From NCBI GenBank assembly GCA_030041475.1, contig JASHNU010000074.1, positions 1 through 50,527 of the forward strand: 50,527 bases of DNA, in the 5' to 3' direction. This DNA comes from Candidatus Sulfotelmatobacter sp. GTDB taxonomy: Bacteria > Acidobacteriota > Terriglobia > Terriglobales > Acidobacteriaceae. Shown piece by piece: positions 19,553 through 28,505 of the stretch. Position numbers and translations under genes: made by a program. The notes under the pieces were generated by a model that was given only the letters and a program-made list of their open reading frames with translations, was not told the DNA's origin and searched no databases. Each line of letters starts with the position of its first letter. Position 1 is the first letter of the stretch.

Positions 19553-21253
19553 TCAATAGCCGTCCAGTGGCGTGATTCCCTTTCCTTCCACGCATTCGTA
19601 GCAGCGGCCCGCTGCGAGGTTCTTGCATTCTTCCGTCTGGCCGCTGGGCCAGTGGATCACCGTGCGGTCAATCCGATCGCGGCTCTCCAGTCCAAAAGTC
19701 AAGGGCAACTCGGATTGTGACAGATAGCTTGATCCGCCTTTGACCACGCGCGACTGCGCGAGTCCGCCCGCTGAAACCTGCACGACCGCGCCGATCGCAT
19801 CGCGATTCGACTTCGTTCCCACCAAGCGAAAGCGTACGCTGCGATTCCCGCTCAGTTGATCGTTGCGATAAAGATACGCAGGTCCGTTGTTGGTCGTGAG
19901 CAGAAGATCGAGATCGCCATCGCGATCAAAATCAGCATACGCAAGTCCGCGGCCGACTTTGGGTTGATCGAATCCGCCTCCTACCTCCGCCGCGACGTCA
20001 CGAAAATTTCCCCTGCCATTATTGAGAAACAGTTCGGCGGGCTGGGCATAGCCCACGTTGCCGCGAATGTTTCGTACCGTTTCATCAATGTGACCGTTGG
20101 CCACGGCAAAATCGAGCCAGCCATCCAGGTTCACATCGAGAAAAACGCAACCAAAACCCAGACTGTTTCTCGAGGCCAGACCCACTCCCGACTGCGCCGC
20201 AACATCCTCAAACCCGTTCCCGTTCGCACGATACAGCCCGATCATCTCATTGTCGAAGTTCGTGATGGCGACGCCGGGCGAGCCGGAATTGTCGAAATCT
20301 CCCACATCAATGCCCATGCCGGCGCGAGCTTTGCCCTCGTTGCTGAAGGCAAGTCCAGCCTCGACGGCGACGTCTTTGAAAGTTCCGTCGCGCTGGTTGC
20401 GATAGAACTTGTTGGGCTGTGTATCGTTGGCCACGAGCAGGTCCGGCCAGCCATCGTTCATCAGCATGGCCACACCGAGCGACTTCGAACTGCTATCAAA
20501 GATTCCACTCGCGGCGGTTACGTCTTCAAAGGTGCCGTTGCCGCGGTTGTGAAACAGCCAGCAGGTCTCTCCGCGATACGCCTCCGGCGTGCAGTACGAT
20601 TTATGCCTTCCATCCAGGCTGCAAAAGACGTCGTGTTCCGGCGACCACTTCACGTAATTGCATACAAAAAGATCGAGCAAGCCGTCGCGATCGTAGTCAA
20701 ACCAGAGTGCCGAAGTGCTGAATCCCCCGCGCCCGCCCAGGCCGCTCGCGTTGGTCACATCCACAAACGTGCCTTTGCCGGTGTTGCGAAACAGCCGATT
20801 CTGTCCGACGCACGTGATGAGAATGTCGGGAAAGCCGTCGTTGTTGTAGTCGCCGACCGCGACGCCCATCCCGTAGAGTTCAACATCGAGCCCCGCGCGC
20901 GCGGTCACGTCCGTGAAGGTTCCGTTGCGGTTGTTGCGGTACAGCCGAACGGTGATGCGCCTCTTCTTATGGCCCGGCCAGTCGGCTCCATTGATCAGCA
21001 GGATGTCCTGCCATCCATCGCGATCATAGTCGAGGAAAGCGGATCCCGACCCCAAGGTCTCGGGCAGAAACTTCCCCCCGAAGGCCCCAGTGTTGTGCTG
21101 GAACTGAATTCCCGCCTGGCTAGTTACATCGACGAATCGAAAACCCAGAGGAGGAGAAGACGACGTGCTCGTTTGGGTGAACGCGGAAATGCCCGACAAC
21201 TGCGACCACGCCGCTAGTCCCGCAACGCCCTCCAGAAACGACCTGCGATTCAC
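19553..21253 (-). CDS. Exported FG-GAP/ASPIC (UnbV, CRTAC1-like) protein
   Basis: A 566-residue protein with a Tat-like N-terminus (MNRRSFLEGVAGLAAWSQLSG). A run of FG-GAP/VCBS blades follows, with calcium-loop phrases FLDYDRDGWQDILLING, VGDYNNDGFPDILIT, WFDYDRDGLLDLFVCNY and YADFDRDGDLDLLLTTN, alternating with NGTFTDVTARAGL-type strands. The C-terminal ASPIC/UnbV domain reads RLVGTKSNRDAIGAVVQVSAGG and VIHWPSGQTEEC. Such proteins form surface or secreted seven-bladed propellers; the biochemical role is unknown. The start codon overlaps the stop of the upstream response regulator by four bases, making it the last gene of a kinase-regulator-propeller operon. A second ASPIC protein lies at 41049-45098. 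Confidence 0.9.
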   Translation of the reverse strand: MNRRSFLEGVAGLAAWSQLSGISAFTQTSTSSSPPLGFRFVDVTSQAGIQFQHNTGAFGGKFLPETLGSGSAFLDYDRDGWQDILLINGADWPGHKKRRITVRLYRNNRNGTFTDVTARAGLDVELYGMGVAVGDYNNDGFPDILITCVGQNRLFRNTGKGTFVDVTNASGLGGRGGFSTSALWFDYDRDGLLDLFVCNYVKWSPEHDVFCSLDGRHKSYCTPEAYRGETCWLFHNRGNGTFEDVTAASGIFDSSSKSLGVAMLMNDGWPDLLVANDTQPNKFYRNQRDGTFKDVAVEAGLAFSNEGKARAGMGIDVGDFDNSGSPGVAITNFDNEMIGLYRANGNGFEDVAAQSGVGLASRNSLGFGCVFLDVNLDGWLDFAVANGHIDETVRNIRGNVGYAQPAELFLNNGRGNFRDVAAEVGGGFDQPKVGRGLAYADFDRDGDLDLLLTTNNGPAYLYRNDQLSGNRSVRFRLVGTKSNRDAIGAVVQVSAGGLAQSRVVKGGSSYLSQSELPLTFGLESRDRIDRTVIHWPSGQTEECKNLAAGRCYECVEGKGITPLDGY

Positions 21254-21879
21254 GGAACGTTTACCAGCCCCGCGCGAATTGCATAGACGACCAGTTCCGC
21301 GGTCTTGTGGATTCCCAACGTATTCATGATATTAGCGCGGTGAACCGCGACCGTATTCGCGCTGAGGTTCAGGGCGCTCGCAATTTCCTTATTCGACTTG
21401 CCGTCAACAATCATCCGCAGGACTTCCACTTCGCGCGGTGTGAGGGCGGAACTGCGCTCCCCCTTGAGGGCGGCCCGTTGCGCCACTTGCGGATCGAATA
21501 CGCTTTCTCCCGCTGCGACCTTGCGGATAGCCGATCCCAGCTCAAGGTCGAGCGCATTCTTGAGCACGTAACCCCTGGCCCCGGCCTCAATCGCCTGCCG
21601 CACCCACGTGCTCTCACTGTGCATGCTGAGCATCAGAACCGCGGTGTCGGGGGAATCCTGCATAATCTGCCGCGTGGCGTCGAGGCCGTTCATGCCGGGA
21701 AGAGCGCAATCCATCACCACCACGTTCGGGCGAACGGCCTTGGCCAGTTGGATGGCCTGCTCGCCGTCTCCCGCTTCTCCCACGACTTCCATGTCAGGTT
21801 CATCCTCCAACATGCGACGGAAGCCTCGGCGTACCAAGCTGTGATCATCCACCAGCAATACTGTGATCTTCTTTTCCAT
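21250..21879 (-). CDS. NarL/FixJ-type response regulator
   Basis: A 209-residue cytoplasmic transcription regulator. The receiver domain spans residues 5-120, with acidic pair D11-D12, phosphoacceptor D57 (VVVMDCALPGMNG) and the conserved lysine in GYVLKNA. The C-terminal LuxR helix-turn-helix reads LTPREVEVLRMIVDGKSNKEIASALNLSANTVAVHRANIM. The gene overlaps the histidine kinase gene upstream by 35 bases and the ASPIC gene downstream by four, so the three are expected to be one transcript. Phosphotransfer from the adjacent kinase is inferred from order and family. The target genes are unknown. Confidence 0.95.
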   Translation of the reverse strand: MEKKITVLLVDDHSLVRRGFRRMLEDEPDMEVVGEAGDGEQAIQLAKAVRPNVVVMDCALPGMNGLDATRQIMQDSPDTAVLMLSMHSESTWVRQAIEAGARGYVLKNALDLELGSAIRKVAAGESVFDPQVAQRAALKGERSSALTPREVEVLRMIVDGKSNKEIASALNLSANTVAVHRANIMNTLGIHKTAELVVYAIRAGLVNVP

Positions 21880-23257
21880 GAGCTTCCACCCTCTCTCTGG
21901 GAACGACCAACTGCATAAGCGTGCCCCCCTCCGGCGGCCGCGAGAAGCCGATCCGGCCGCCCATCAGTTCGGACCGCTCGCGCATCGCCACTAAACCGAT
22001 CCCGCTCTTGCCCGGGTCCTCTGCCATTCCTATGCCATGATCTTCCACACCCAGTTCCAGCGCGTCGCGCAGGAACCGCAACCGCACCCACGCCTGCTTC
22101 GCACCGGAATGGCGCGCGATGTTGTTCAGGGCTTCCTGCAGCACGCGGTAAATGTGGACTCCGGCTGCGCCATCTACCGGAAACGGCTCGCCCTGCTTCT
22201 CATAGGATATGGCAATCCCAGTTTGCCTTTCCACGGTTGGAATGTACCAGTCGAGCGTGCTCTCGAGCCCGACTTCGTCGAGCGCCACTGGATGCAGCGC
22301 CTGCGAGAGGCTGCGGACATTTTCCAACGTGCCCTGCACGATTTCGAGAACCTCCTGCAGATCGGTCCGCAGCACCGACCCCTCGGGGGCGTGCGTGCCG
22401 GCGCGCCGCAGCATGGAGCCGACCGCCGTCAGAATCTGGCCGAACTCGTCGTGCAATTCCCGCGAGATGTAACGGAGCGTGGATTCCTGCGTGGAGAGGA
22501 GTTTCTGCGCCAGTTCGCTGCGCCGGTCAGAGATCTCGGCCAGGCGCGCAAACAGCCGCCGGTTCCAGCGGATGATGGAGACGCTGCTCAGCAGGATCGC
22601 CAGCAGCGTGACCGCGAGAAAAAAATAGACCTGCCGCTGTACGCGGTCGTAGATCTCGACGATGCGGTGCGCCGCCTGCTCTTCATTCTCGCTGTTCTGG
22701 ACCAGCAAGCGTGCCACGGTGGTGCTGAGCGACGCCTGCCGCTCCTGCAGCGAAAGCTGGATTTGTTCGCGCGCCTGTTTCTCCTTGCCATCCCGCGCCA
22801 AAGCAAAGATGCGGTCGACCGCATCCCAGAACTGGCTGAAAGAGCTCGCCAGAAAGGCACTCTGCTCGGGAGTGCGGTTGCCGGAGAGTTCCGCTTCGCG
22901 CTGAATGGCGTCGTTCAGGTCCGTGCGAATACGATCGAATTGCGCCGACCACGCGGTCAGCGGATAAGGCTCGTCCCCGCCCACCATATCGCGCATAGCG
23001 ACCGCCAGCAGATTCAAGTCGTTTTGAATCCGCAGCAAGTGCAGCGAATCCTTGCGGTTGCGGTCCACCAGTTCAGTCTGCAGCTGGCGCAGACCAGCCA
23101 CCTGCCAGGTAATGTAGGCCGAATACGCCAGCACGGCGGCGAGCGTAATCAGCAGGCCCACCGACAATGCCACCGTCGGGGAGCGCTCGGGCGAATTGTC
23201 CGCCGAGGACGGTCGTGACACGCCCCGAGCATACAATGCCTGGCCCACGCCTGTCAC
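21845..23257 (-). CDS. Membrane sensor histidine kinase (HisKA_3, NarX/DegS type)
   Basis: A 470-residue kinase. TM1 is at about residues 29-50 and TM2 at about 210-230. A mostly helical extracytoplasmic segment of about 160 residues with many Q and E lies between them. A short linker and coiled coil precede the HisKA_3 phosphoacceptor H269 in SRELHDEFGQILTAVGSML. The HATPase_c domain has an N box (LQEALNNIARHSGA) and G boxes (EDHGIGMA, SGIGLVAMRER, GGTLMQLVVP). The start is uncertain: GTG 23257 gives the longest frame but leaves no room for a divergent promoter, and GTG 23221 is an alternative. The paired regulator overlaps its 3' end. Confidence 0.92.
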   Translation of the reverse strand: MTGVGQALYARGVSRPSSADNSPERSPTVALSVGLLITLAAVLAYSAYITWQVAGLRQLQTELVDRNRKDSLHLLRIQNDLNLLAVAMRDMVGGDEPYPLTAWSAQFDRIRTDLNDAIQREAELSGNRTPEQSAFLASSFSQFWDAVDRIFALARDGKEKQAREQIQLSLQERQASLSTTVARLLVQNSENEEQAAHRIVEIYDRVQRQVYFFLAVTLLAILLSSVSIIRWNRRLFARLAEISDRRSELAQKLLSTQESTLRYISRELHDEFGQILTAVGSMLRRAGTHAPEGSVLRTDLQEVLEIVQGTLENVRSLSQALHPVALDEVGLESTLDWYIPTVERQTGIAISYEKQGEPFPVDGAAGVHIYRVLQEALNNIARHSGAKQAWVRLRFLRDALELGVEDHGIGMAEDPGKSGIGLVAMRERSELMGGRIGFSRPPEGGTLMQLVVPRERVEAHGKEDHSIAGG

Positions 23258-23275
23258 AGCCAGAGATATGTGAGA

Positions 23276-25225
23276 ATGATGTGTGAGAATAATGAAGCGA
23301 ATTCGCGCCAGACAGAGTCAAACACTAGATTGAGTACCCCAGCGAAAGAAGCCGCGAAGCCCCCCAAGATCCAGCGACTGAAGGCCGTTCTGCCGGAAGT
23401 CTGGAAATTGATGCGCCCACGCCGCGCCATGCTGGCGCTCGGCTTCGTGCTCATGGTGATCAATAAACTCGCCGGATTTGTCCTGCCCTACTCGATGAAG
23501 TTTCTCATCGACGACGTCATGGATCGGCGCCACATCGAGCACCTGGTTCCACTCGTGACCTTGGTGCTGCTCGCCACGCTCGTGCAGGGCGTAACGTCGT
23601 TCTCGCTGACGCAGTTGCTATCGAAAGCAGCGCAACGCCTGATCGCCGACTTGCGCCAGCAGGTACAGGTACATATCTCCCGCCTGCCCATTTCGTTTTA
23701 TGACGCCAACAAAACCGGGGCTTTGGTGTCGCGCATCATGACCGACGTGGAGGGCGTTCGCAATCTGCTGGGCACGGGACTCGTCGATTTCGCCGGCGGT
23801 CTCGTCGCAGCTTGTATTGCTCTGGTATTGCTCCTGCGCACCAGCGTTCCGCTCACGCTGATTGCCGTCGGCTCGCTCAGTACTTTTGCGTTGGTGTTGA
23901 ACAAAGCTTTTTCAACCATCCGTCCGATTTTTCGGGAACGGGGAAAAATCAACGCGGAGGTCACCGGGCGCCTGACGGAATCGCTCGGCGGGGTGCGCGT
24001 GGTCAAGGGATATCACCAGGAAGAACGCGAAGAAAAAGTTTTCGCCTCAGGCGTGCTCCGCCTGCTCGACAACGTGATGCGTACCCTCACCGCGACTTCA
24101 CTCATGAGCCTCTCCGCCAGTGTGCTGCTCGGCCTGGTGGGCGCTGCCACCATGTATGTGGGCGCGCGGCAGATCATGGCCGGCACGCTGACCAAGGGCG
24201 GATTTGTTTCCTATAACTTCCTGCTCGTATTTCTGGTTGCGCCGATCATGCAGATCGTCTCGATCGGCACGCAGCTCACCGAGGCGCTGGCCGGGCTGGA
24301 GCGCACGCAGGAGATCATGCACGAGCGCCCTGAAGACCAGGACCCGCGGCGCAAAACTTCGCTGCCCGACATCATCGGCGACGTCGAATTCGAGAAAGTT
24401 AACTTCAGTTACGACGGAAATCACGAAGTCCTCCACGACATTTCCTTCCAGTCCGAGCCGGGAACTGTGACCGCTCTTGTCGGCTCTTCTGGCTCGGGCA
24501 AATCTACGACCATTGGACTGATCTCCGCTTTTTACGTACCGACCAAAGGCACCATCCGCGTGGATGGCGTCGACCTGAGCACGGTGCGGCTGGACTCGTA
24601 TCGCACACGCCTGGGCGTTGTACTGCAGGAATCGTTCCTGTTCGACGGCACTATCCGCGAGAACGTGACTTTCTCACGCCCCGATGCGACCGAGGAGGAA
24701 GTAATGCGCGCCTGCCGCATTGCCCGTGTGGATGAGTTCGCCGAATCTTTCGTCGACAAATATGAGACCGTCGTCGGCGAGCGCGGTGTGCGGCTTTCCG
24801 GCGGCCAGCGGCAACGCATCTCGATTGCGCGCGCCATCCTCGCCGAGCCGCGGATTTTAATCCTGGACGAGGCAACCTCCAGTCTCGACTCGGAGTCCGA
24901 ACAAATGATCCAGCAGGGTTTGTCTTACCTGATGCAGGGACGGACCACGTTCGTTATTGCGCACCGGCTCTCGACCATCCGCCGCGCCGATCAGATCATG
25001 GTTATGGAGCAGGGCAACATCGTCGAGCGCGGCACGCATGCCGAGCTCTATGCCGCGCGCGGCCGCTATTACGATCTCTACACGCGCCAGCACGGCGTGG
25101 AAGAAAATCTGTTCCTGGCTCCCGGCGAGGGCGACGCCGTCGTCGTGAACAGCGATGGTGCTGAAAGCCGCAATGGCGAGGTCAAGGCCGATGCCATGCG
25201 CGTTCTCCGGGGAGAAATCCGCTAG
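23276..25225 (+). CDS. ABC exporter, fused TMD-NBD half-transporter (MsbA-like)
   Basis: A protein of about 649 residues with six membrane helices (residues about 50-330, starting LALGFVLMVINKLAGFVLPYSM) and a nucleotide-binding domain. The Walker A is VGSSGSGKSTTIGL (about 402-415), the ABC signature is VRLSGGQRQRISIARA and the Walker B is ILILDEATSSLD, followed by the H-loop VIAHRLST. The family exports lipids, peptides or drugs as a dimer. The start is uncertain: GTG 23270, ATG 23276, ATG 23279 and TTG 23330 are all in frame, and none has a strong ribosome site. The divergent kinase gene begins only a few bases away. A MacB-type ATPase gene follows after six bases. Confidence 0.92.
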   Translation: MMCENNEANSRQTESNTRLSTPAKEAAKPPKIQRLKAVLPEVWKLMRPRRAMLALGFVLMVINKLAGFVLPYSMKFLIDDVMDRRHIEHLVPLVTLVLLATLVQGVTSFSLTQLLSKAAQRLIADLRQQVQVHISRLPISFYDANKTGALVSRIMTDVEGVRNLLGTGLVDFAGGLVAACIALVLLLRTSVPLTLIAVGSLSTFALVLNKAFSTIRPIFRERGKINAEVTGRLTESLGGVRVVKGYHQEEREEKVFASGVLRLLDNVMRTLTATSLMSLSASVLLGLVGAATMYVGARQIMAGTLTKGGFVSYNFLLVFLVAPIMQIVSIGTQLTEALAGLERTQEIMHERPEDQDPRRKTSLPDIIGDVEFEKVNFSYDGNHEVLHDISFQSEPGTVTALVGSSGSGKSTTIGLISAFYVPTKGTIRVDGVDLSTVRLDSYRTRLGVVLQESFLFDGTIRENVTFSRPDATEEEVMRACRIARVDEFAESFVDKYETVVGERGVRLSGGQRQRISIARAILAEPRILILDEATSSLDSESEQMIQQGLSYLMQGRTTFVIAHRLSTIRRADQIMVMEQGNIVERGTHAELYAARGRYYDLYTRQHGVEENLFLAPGEGDAVVVNSDGAESRNGEVKADAMRVLRGEIR

Positions 25226-25231
25226 GCGCCT

Positions 25232-25990
25232 ATGACGACTTCCCCGGTCATTGCCAGCACACGTACCACCGCCGCCATCCGCAGCGAGAATCTCTGCCGC
25301 CACTATCGCATGGGCGAGACTTTGATCCGCGCAGTCGACGGCGTCTCGCTTGAAGTTCGGGCCGGAGAATTCGTCGCCTTGCTGGGCAGCTCCGGCTCTG
25401 GCAAATCTTCCGTGCTGAATCTGATTGCGGGGCTCGATCACCCAACATCCGGCAGCGTGATCGTCCAGGATCGGGATCTGGCGAAACTCTCGCGCGAAGA
25501 ATTGGCCAAGTATCGGCTGCATGTTGTTGGCATGGTCTTTCAATCTTTCAACCTGATCGCGAGCATGACGGTCGCGGAAAATGTTGAGCTGCCCTTGCGC
25601 TTCGCCGAAGTGAACCGCAGCCGGCGCGAGAGTCTTGCGTGTGAGGCTCTAGCGCGCGTCGGTCTACGCGCTCGCATGAACCACCGTCCCAGCGAACTTT
25701 CCGGCGGCGAGCAACAGCGCGCTGCGCTGGCCCGTGCGCTGATCATGCGGCCGCAGCTTTTGCTCGCGGACGAGCCCACCGGCAATCTCGACAGCCACAC
25801 CGGTACGGAGATCATGGATCTGGTGGGCGAGTTTAATCAGCAGTTGGGAATGACGGTTGTGATGGTGACTCACGAGCGTGCCTTGGCCGAACGCTACGCC
25901 CAGCGCATGCTCTTCCTGGCCGATGGAAAGCTTGTCGGCGACGAGCCCAACTTTGCCGTACAGTCCGGGTCAGCGCGAGGGCAGCCATGA
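25232..25990 (+). CDS. ABC transporter ATPase (MacB/LolD type)
   Basis: A 252-residue ATP-binding subunit. The Walker A is GSSGSGKSS (residues 52-60), the Q-loop is GMVFQSFNLIASMTVAENVELPL, the signature is LSGGEQQRAALARAL (156-170) and the Walker B is LLLADEPTGNLDSHTG (177-192), with a histidine switch in MVTHE. The GNLDS and FNLI phrases are typical of the MacB/LolD/FtsE group, which works with FtsX-fold permeases. The permease gene follows with a four-base overlap (ATGA). Confidence 0.94.
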   Translation: MTTSPVIASTRTTAAIRSENLCRHYRMGETLIRAVDGVSLEVRAGEFVALLGSSGSGKSSVLNLIAGLDHPTSGSVIVQDRDLAKLSREELAKYRLHVVGMVFQSFNLIASMTVAENVELPLRFAEVNRSRRESLACEALARVGLRARMNHRPSELSGGEQQRAALARALIMRPQLLLADEPTGNLDSHTGTEIMDLVGEFNQQLGMTVVMVTHERALAERYAQRMLFLADGKLVGDEPNFAVQSGSARGQP

Positions 25991-27390
25991 AGCTGCCCGA
26001 TCTCACCGAACTCGCCTTGCGCAACCTGCGCGAGTCGATGCTGCGCAATTCGCTGACTACGGTCGGAATTTCGGTCGGTGTCGCATCGCTCGTGGCCATG
26101 CTGTCGCTCGGCATCGGCCTGCAGCAGCTGGTGTCGCGCCGACTGGTGAAGTCCGGTTTGTTCGACACCGTGGTCGTCACCTCACGCCGCGACCTGCGCT
26201 TCACCGAGCGCGACCAGGAACGCCCTGCACAGACGCCCGGCGAAAGTCCCGTGCTCGATGAATCTGTGCGGCAGGAAATCGAACGTCTGCCCAACGTGCT
26301 CGAAGCCTATCCCGATATCCGTTTCGTCACTGAACTGCGTTTTGACGACAAGCCGCACCTGACTATGATTTCCGGACTGCCATCGTCGGCGAAATCGAAT
26401 GACGCTTTCGAAGGACTGCAGGGCAGCTTTTTTTCTTCCGACACAGCCGCCGAAGCAATCCTGCAGAAATCATTTGCCGAAGAGCTTCTCGGCAAGACCA
26501 CCGCTCCCGGCGAAGCCGAGCCGAATGTCGCTGATCTGGCCAAACCGCTTCTGGGCAAAAAACTGATCATGCGCTATGCGCAGCGAGCCGCACCCTCGAC
26601 GTCTGTGCCGTTGCGGCCCAGCGACGCCTCCTCTGAGAACAGCGCGGTTGCAACGGCTTATTCGGTCATTTCTTCCGAGCAGAAACTGAAGATCGTCGGC
26701 ATCGCCGATCTCGATCCCGAGACTCTACGCGGCCCCACGCGCGCCAAAGTCTTCTTGCCGCTGAAGCTCGCCGAAAGTCTTCATGTCATGCAACCCTCCG
26801 ATCTGCGCGAAATTTCGCGCGCGGCGAGCAACCAGCCACTTTATTCCGCGCTCAGCGTGCGAGTGAAAAATCCGGCGCAGGTGCAAATGGTTGAGGACGC
26901 GATCAAGAAGATGGGCTTCACCACATTCTCGATTCTCGATGCAACCCGCAATCTGCGGCAGGTCTTTGTGGTGCTCGACATGTTTTTGGGCATCTTCGGC
27001 AGTCTCGCGCTCGCTGTGGCGTCGATCGGAATTGTGAACACGCTCGTGATGGCCATTCTCGAGCGTCGCCGCGAGATCGGCATCATGAAGGCGATCGGGG
27101 CCAGCGACATCGAGGTGAAAAAGCTTTTCTTCGCCGAAGCCGGCGCCATGGGAGTTCTCGGAGGCATCGTGGGAGTCATCCTGGGATGGGCGATCGGCCA
27201 GGTTATCAACTTGGGCACGAATGCTTACCTCAAACGCCAGTCTCTCCCGCCGGAACATTTCTGGGCTGTGCCGTGGTGGCTGGTTTTGTCGGCGATCTCG
27301 TTCGCGTTCATCGTGAGCCTGGTTTCGGGTTTGTATCCGGCAGGTCGTGCGGCCAGGCTTGATCCCGTTCAGGCGTTGCGCTACGAATAA
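25987..27390 (+). CDS. FtsX-like ABC permease (MacB_PCD type)
   Basis: A 467-residue type VII ABC transporter permease. One N-terminal helix (SLTTVGISVGVASLVAMLSLGIG, residues about 18-40) precedes a large extracytoplasmic domain of about 270 residues. Three C-terminal helices follow (DMFLGIFGSLALAVASIGIVN, GVLGGIVGVILGWAIGQV and LVLSAISFAFIVSLVSGLYP), ending with the family tail AARLDPVQALRYE. These complexes are mechanotransmission pumps, not classical channels. The extracytoplasmic part contains S/A-rich stretches (APSTSVPLRPSDASSENS). No adaptor protein gene is adjacent, so the complex may work without one or borrow one. Confidence 0.92.
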   Translation: MKLPDLTELALRNLRESMLRNSLTTVGISVGVASLVAMLSLGIGLQQLVSRRLVKSGLFDTVVVTSRRDLRFTERDQERPAQTPGESPVLDESVRQEIERLPNVLEAYPDIRFVTELRFDDKPHLTMISGLPSSAKSNDAFEGLQGSFFSSDTAAEAILQKSFAEELLGKTTAPGEAEPNVADLAKPLLGKKLIMRYAQRAAPSTSVPLRPSDASSENSAVATAYSVISSEQKLKIVGIADLDPETLRGPTRAKVFLPLKLAESLHVMQPSDLREISRAASNQPLYSALSVRVKNPAQVQMVEDAIKKMGFTTFSILDATRNLRQVFVVLDMFLGIFGSLALAVASIGIVNTLVMAILERRREIGIMKAIGASDIEVKKLFFAEAGAMGVLGGIVGVILGWAIGQVINLGTNAYLKRQSLPPEHFWAVPWWLVLSAISFAFIVSLVSGLYPAGRAARLDPVQALRYE

Positions 27391-27426
27391 GCGATCCTGA
27401 ATGACACGACCGGTTCAGTCATCTAC

Positions 27427-28356
27427 ATGACCGCGACATTCAGAAATTTGACGTGTGCCTTCCGACCTGTCATTCCCTTACTCTTGCTGAACGTGATATT
27501 TGCCCCCTCGGCTGGTGCGCAGAGCCGCATTGATTGCAACGCTCTGAACAGCCGCATCCTCAAGCGCGCAGTTCATTACTGCGTCTACTTGCCGTCAGGC
27601 TATGACGCGGGCGCGACCCAGCATCCTCCACGACGTTACCCGGTGCTGTATTTTCTGCACGGCCTCGGTGACAACGAGCAGACACTGTTCAACAGCGGAG
27701 GCTGGACCCTCCTCGACGATCTCCGGGAGCATCACAAGATGGGCGATTTTCTGATTGCCGCGCCCGAGGGCCGTCGCAGTTTCTACATCAACTCCGCCGA
27801 CGGCACGGTGCGGTACAGCGATTTCTTTCTGCACGAGTTCATGCCGGAAATCGAGCACAGATACCGCATCCGCGCCGGCCGCGCGGGACGCGCCATCAGC
27901 GGAGTCTCCATGGGCGGCTACGGGGCATTGCGGTTCGCATTCGCCCATCCGGAATTGTTTTCCGCCGTGAGCGCACAGAGTGCAGCGCTGATCACTGAAT
28001 CGCCAAAGGAACTAGACGCCGCTTCCCAGATGGGTATGCCGCTGACGAATGTGCTCGCTCCCGTGTTCGGCAGACCGATCGTTGTGGGGCACTGGCGCGA
28101 AAATGACCCATTCATTCTGGCGAAACAAAACGCCGCAGCGCTCCGCAGGCTGGCCATCTACTTCAATTGCGGACAGGACGATAATTACGGCTTCGAAAAA
28201 GGCGCGGCGGCGCTGCATCGGGGACTCGATCAAGAAGGCGTGAAGCACGAGTATCACCCTTACCCCGGCGACCACAGCATCACGTACTTCCTGTCTCATT
28301 TCGCCGAAGTCATGAAGTTCCACTCGCACGCCTTCGGTCTGCTGGCACCGCAGTAA
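27427..28356 (+). CDS. Exported alpha/beta-hydrolase esterase (Esterase D family)
   Basis: A 309-residue secreted hydrolase with a signal peptide ending near FAPSAGAQS. The catalytic serine S161 lies in the nucleophile elbow ISGVSMGGYGALRFAF, the acid is D251 or D252 in FNCGQDDNYGF and the histidine is H283 in PYPGDHSITYFLSHF. The oxyanion region is YFLHGLGDNEQT. The family includes S-formylglutathione hydrolase, feruloyl esterase and mycolyltransferase-like enzymes; the substrate cannot be chosen from the sequence. It starts 36 bases after the permease gene and could be co-transcribed with the ABC genes. The tRNA gene follows. Confidence 0.88.
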   Translation: MTATFRNLTCAFRPVIPLLLLNVIFAPSAGAQSRIDCNALNSRILKRAVHYCVYLPSGYDAGATQHPPRRYPVLYFLHGLGDNEQTLFNSGGWTLLDDLREHHKMGDFLIAAPEGRRSFYINSADGTVRYSDFFLHEFMPEIEHRYRIRAGRAGRAISGVSMGGYGALRFAFAHPELFSAVSAQSAALITESPKELDAASQMGMPLTNVLAPVFGRPIVVGHWRENDPFILAKQNAAALRRLAIYFNCGQDDNYGFEKGAAALHRGLDQEGVKHEYHPYPGDHSITYFLSHFAEVMKFHSHAFGLLAPQ

Positions 28357-28415
28357 GGGCTCGACGGCCGTTCGACGCCATTCATCAGAGACTGATGTAA
28401 ACTAGCGAAAGCGCC

Positions 28416-28505
28416 GGAGAGGTGGCCGAGTGGTTGATGGCTCCGGTCTTGAAAACCGGCGTGCCCGAAAGGGTACCGGGGGTTCGAATCCCTCCCTCTC
28501 CGCCA
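28416..28505 (+). tRNA. tRNA-Ser (TGA anticodon)
   Basis: The acceptor stem pairs ggagagg (28416-28422) with cctctcc (28495-28501). A discriminator G and an encoded CCA (28503-28505) follow. The anticodon stem ccggt/accgg encloses loop cttgaaa with anticodon TGA at 28450-28452, decoding UCA and other UCN. A long variable arm (cgtgcccgaaagggtac) marks a class II serine tRNA. The T arm ggggg-ttcgaat-ccctc is normal. An integrase gene starts 132 bases downstream, a common arrangement at tRNA-targeted integration sites. Confidence 0.97.

Noticed and set aside
19856-21217. Long open frame of 453 codons on the + strand
   Set aside because: It lies wholly antisense to the clear ASPIC gene; its sequence has no family features and arises from codon bias of the real gene.
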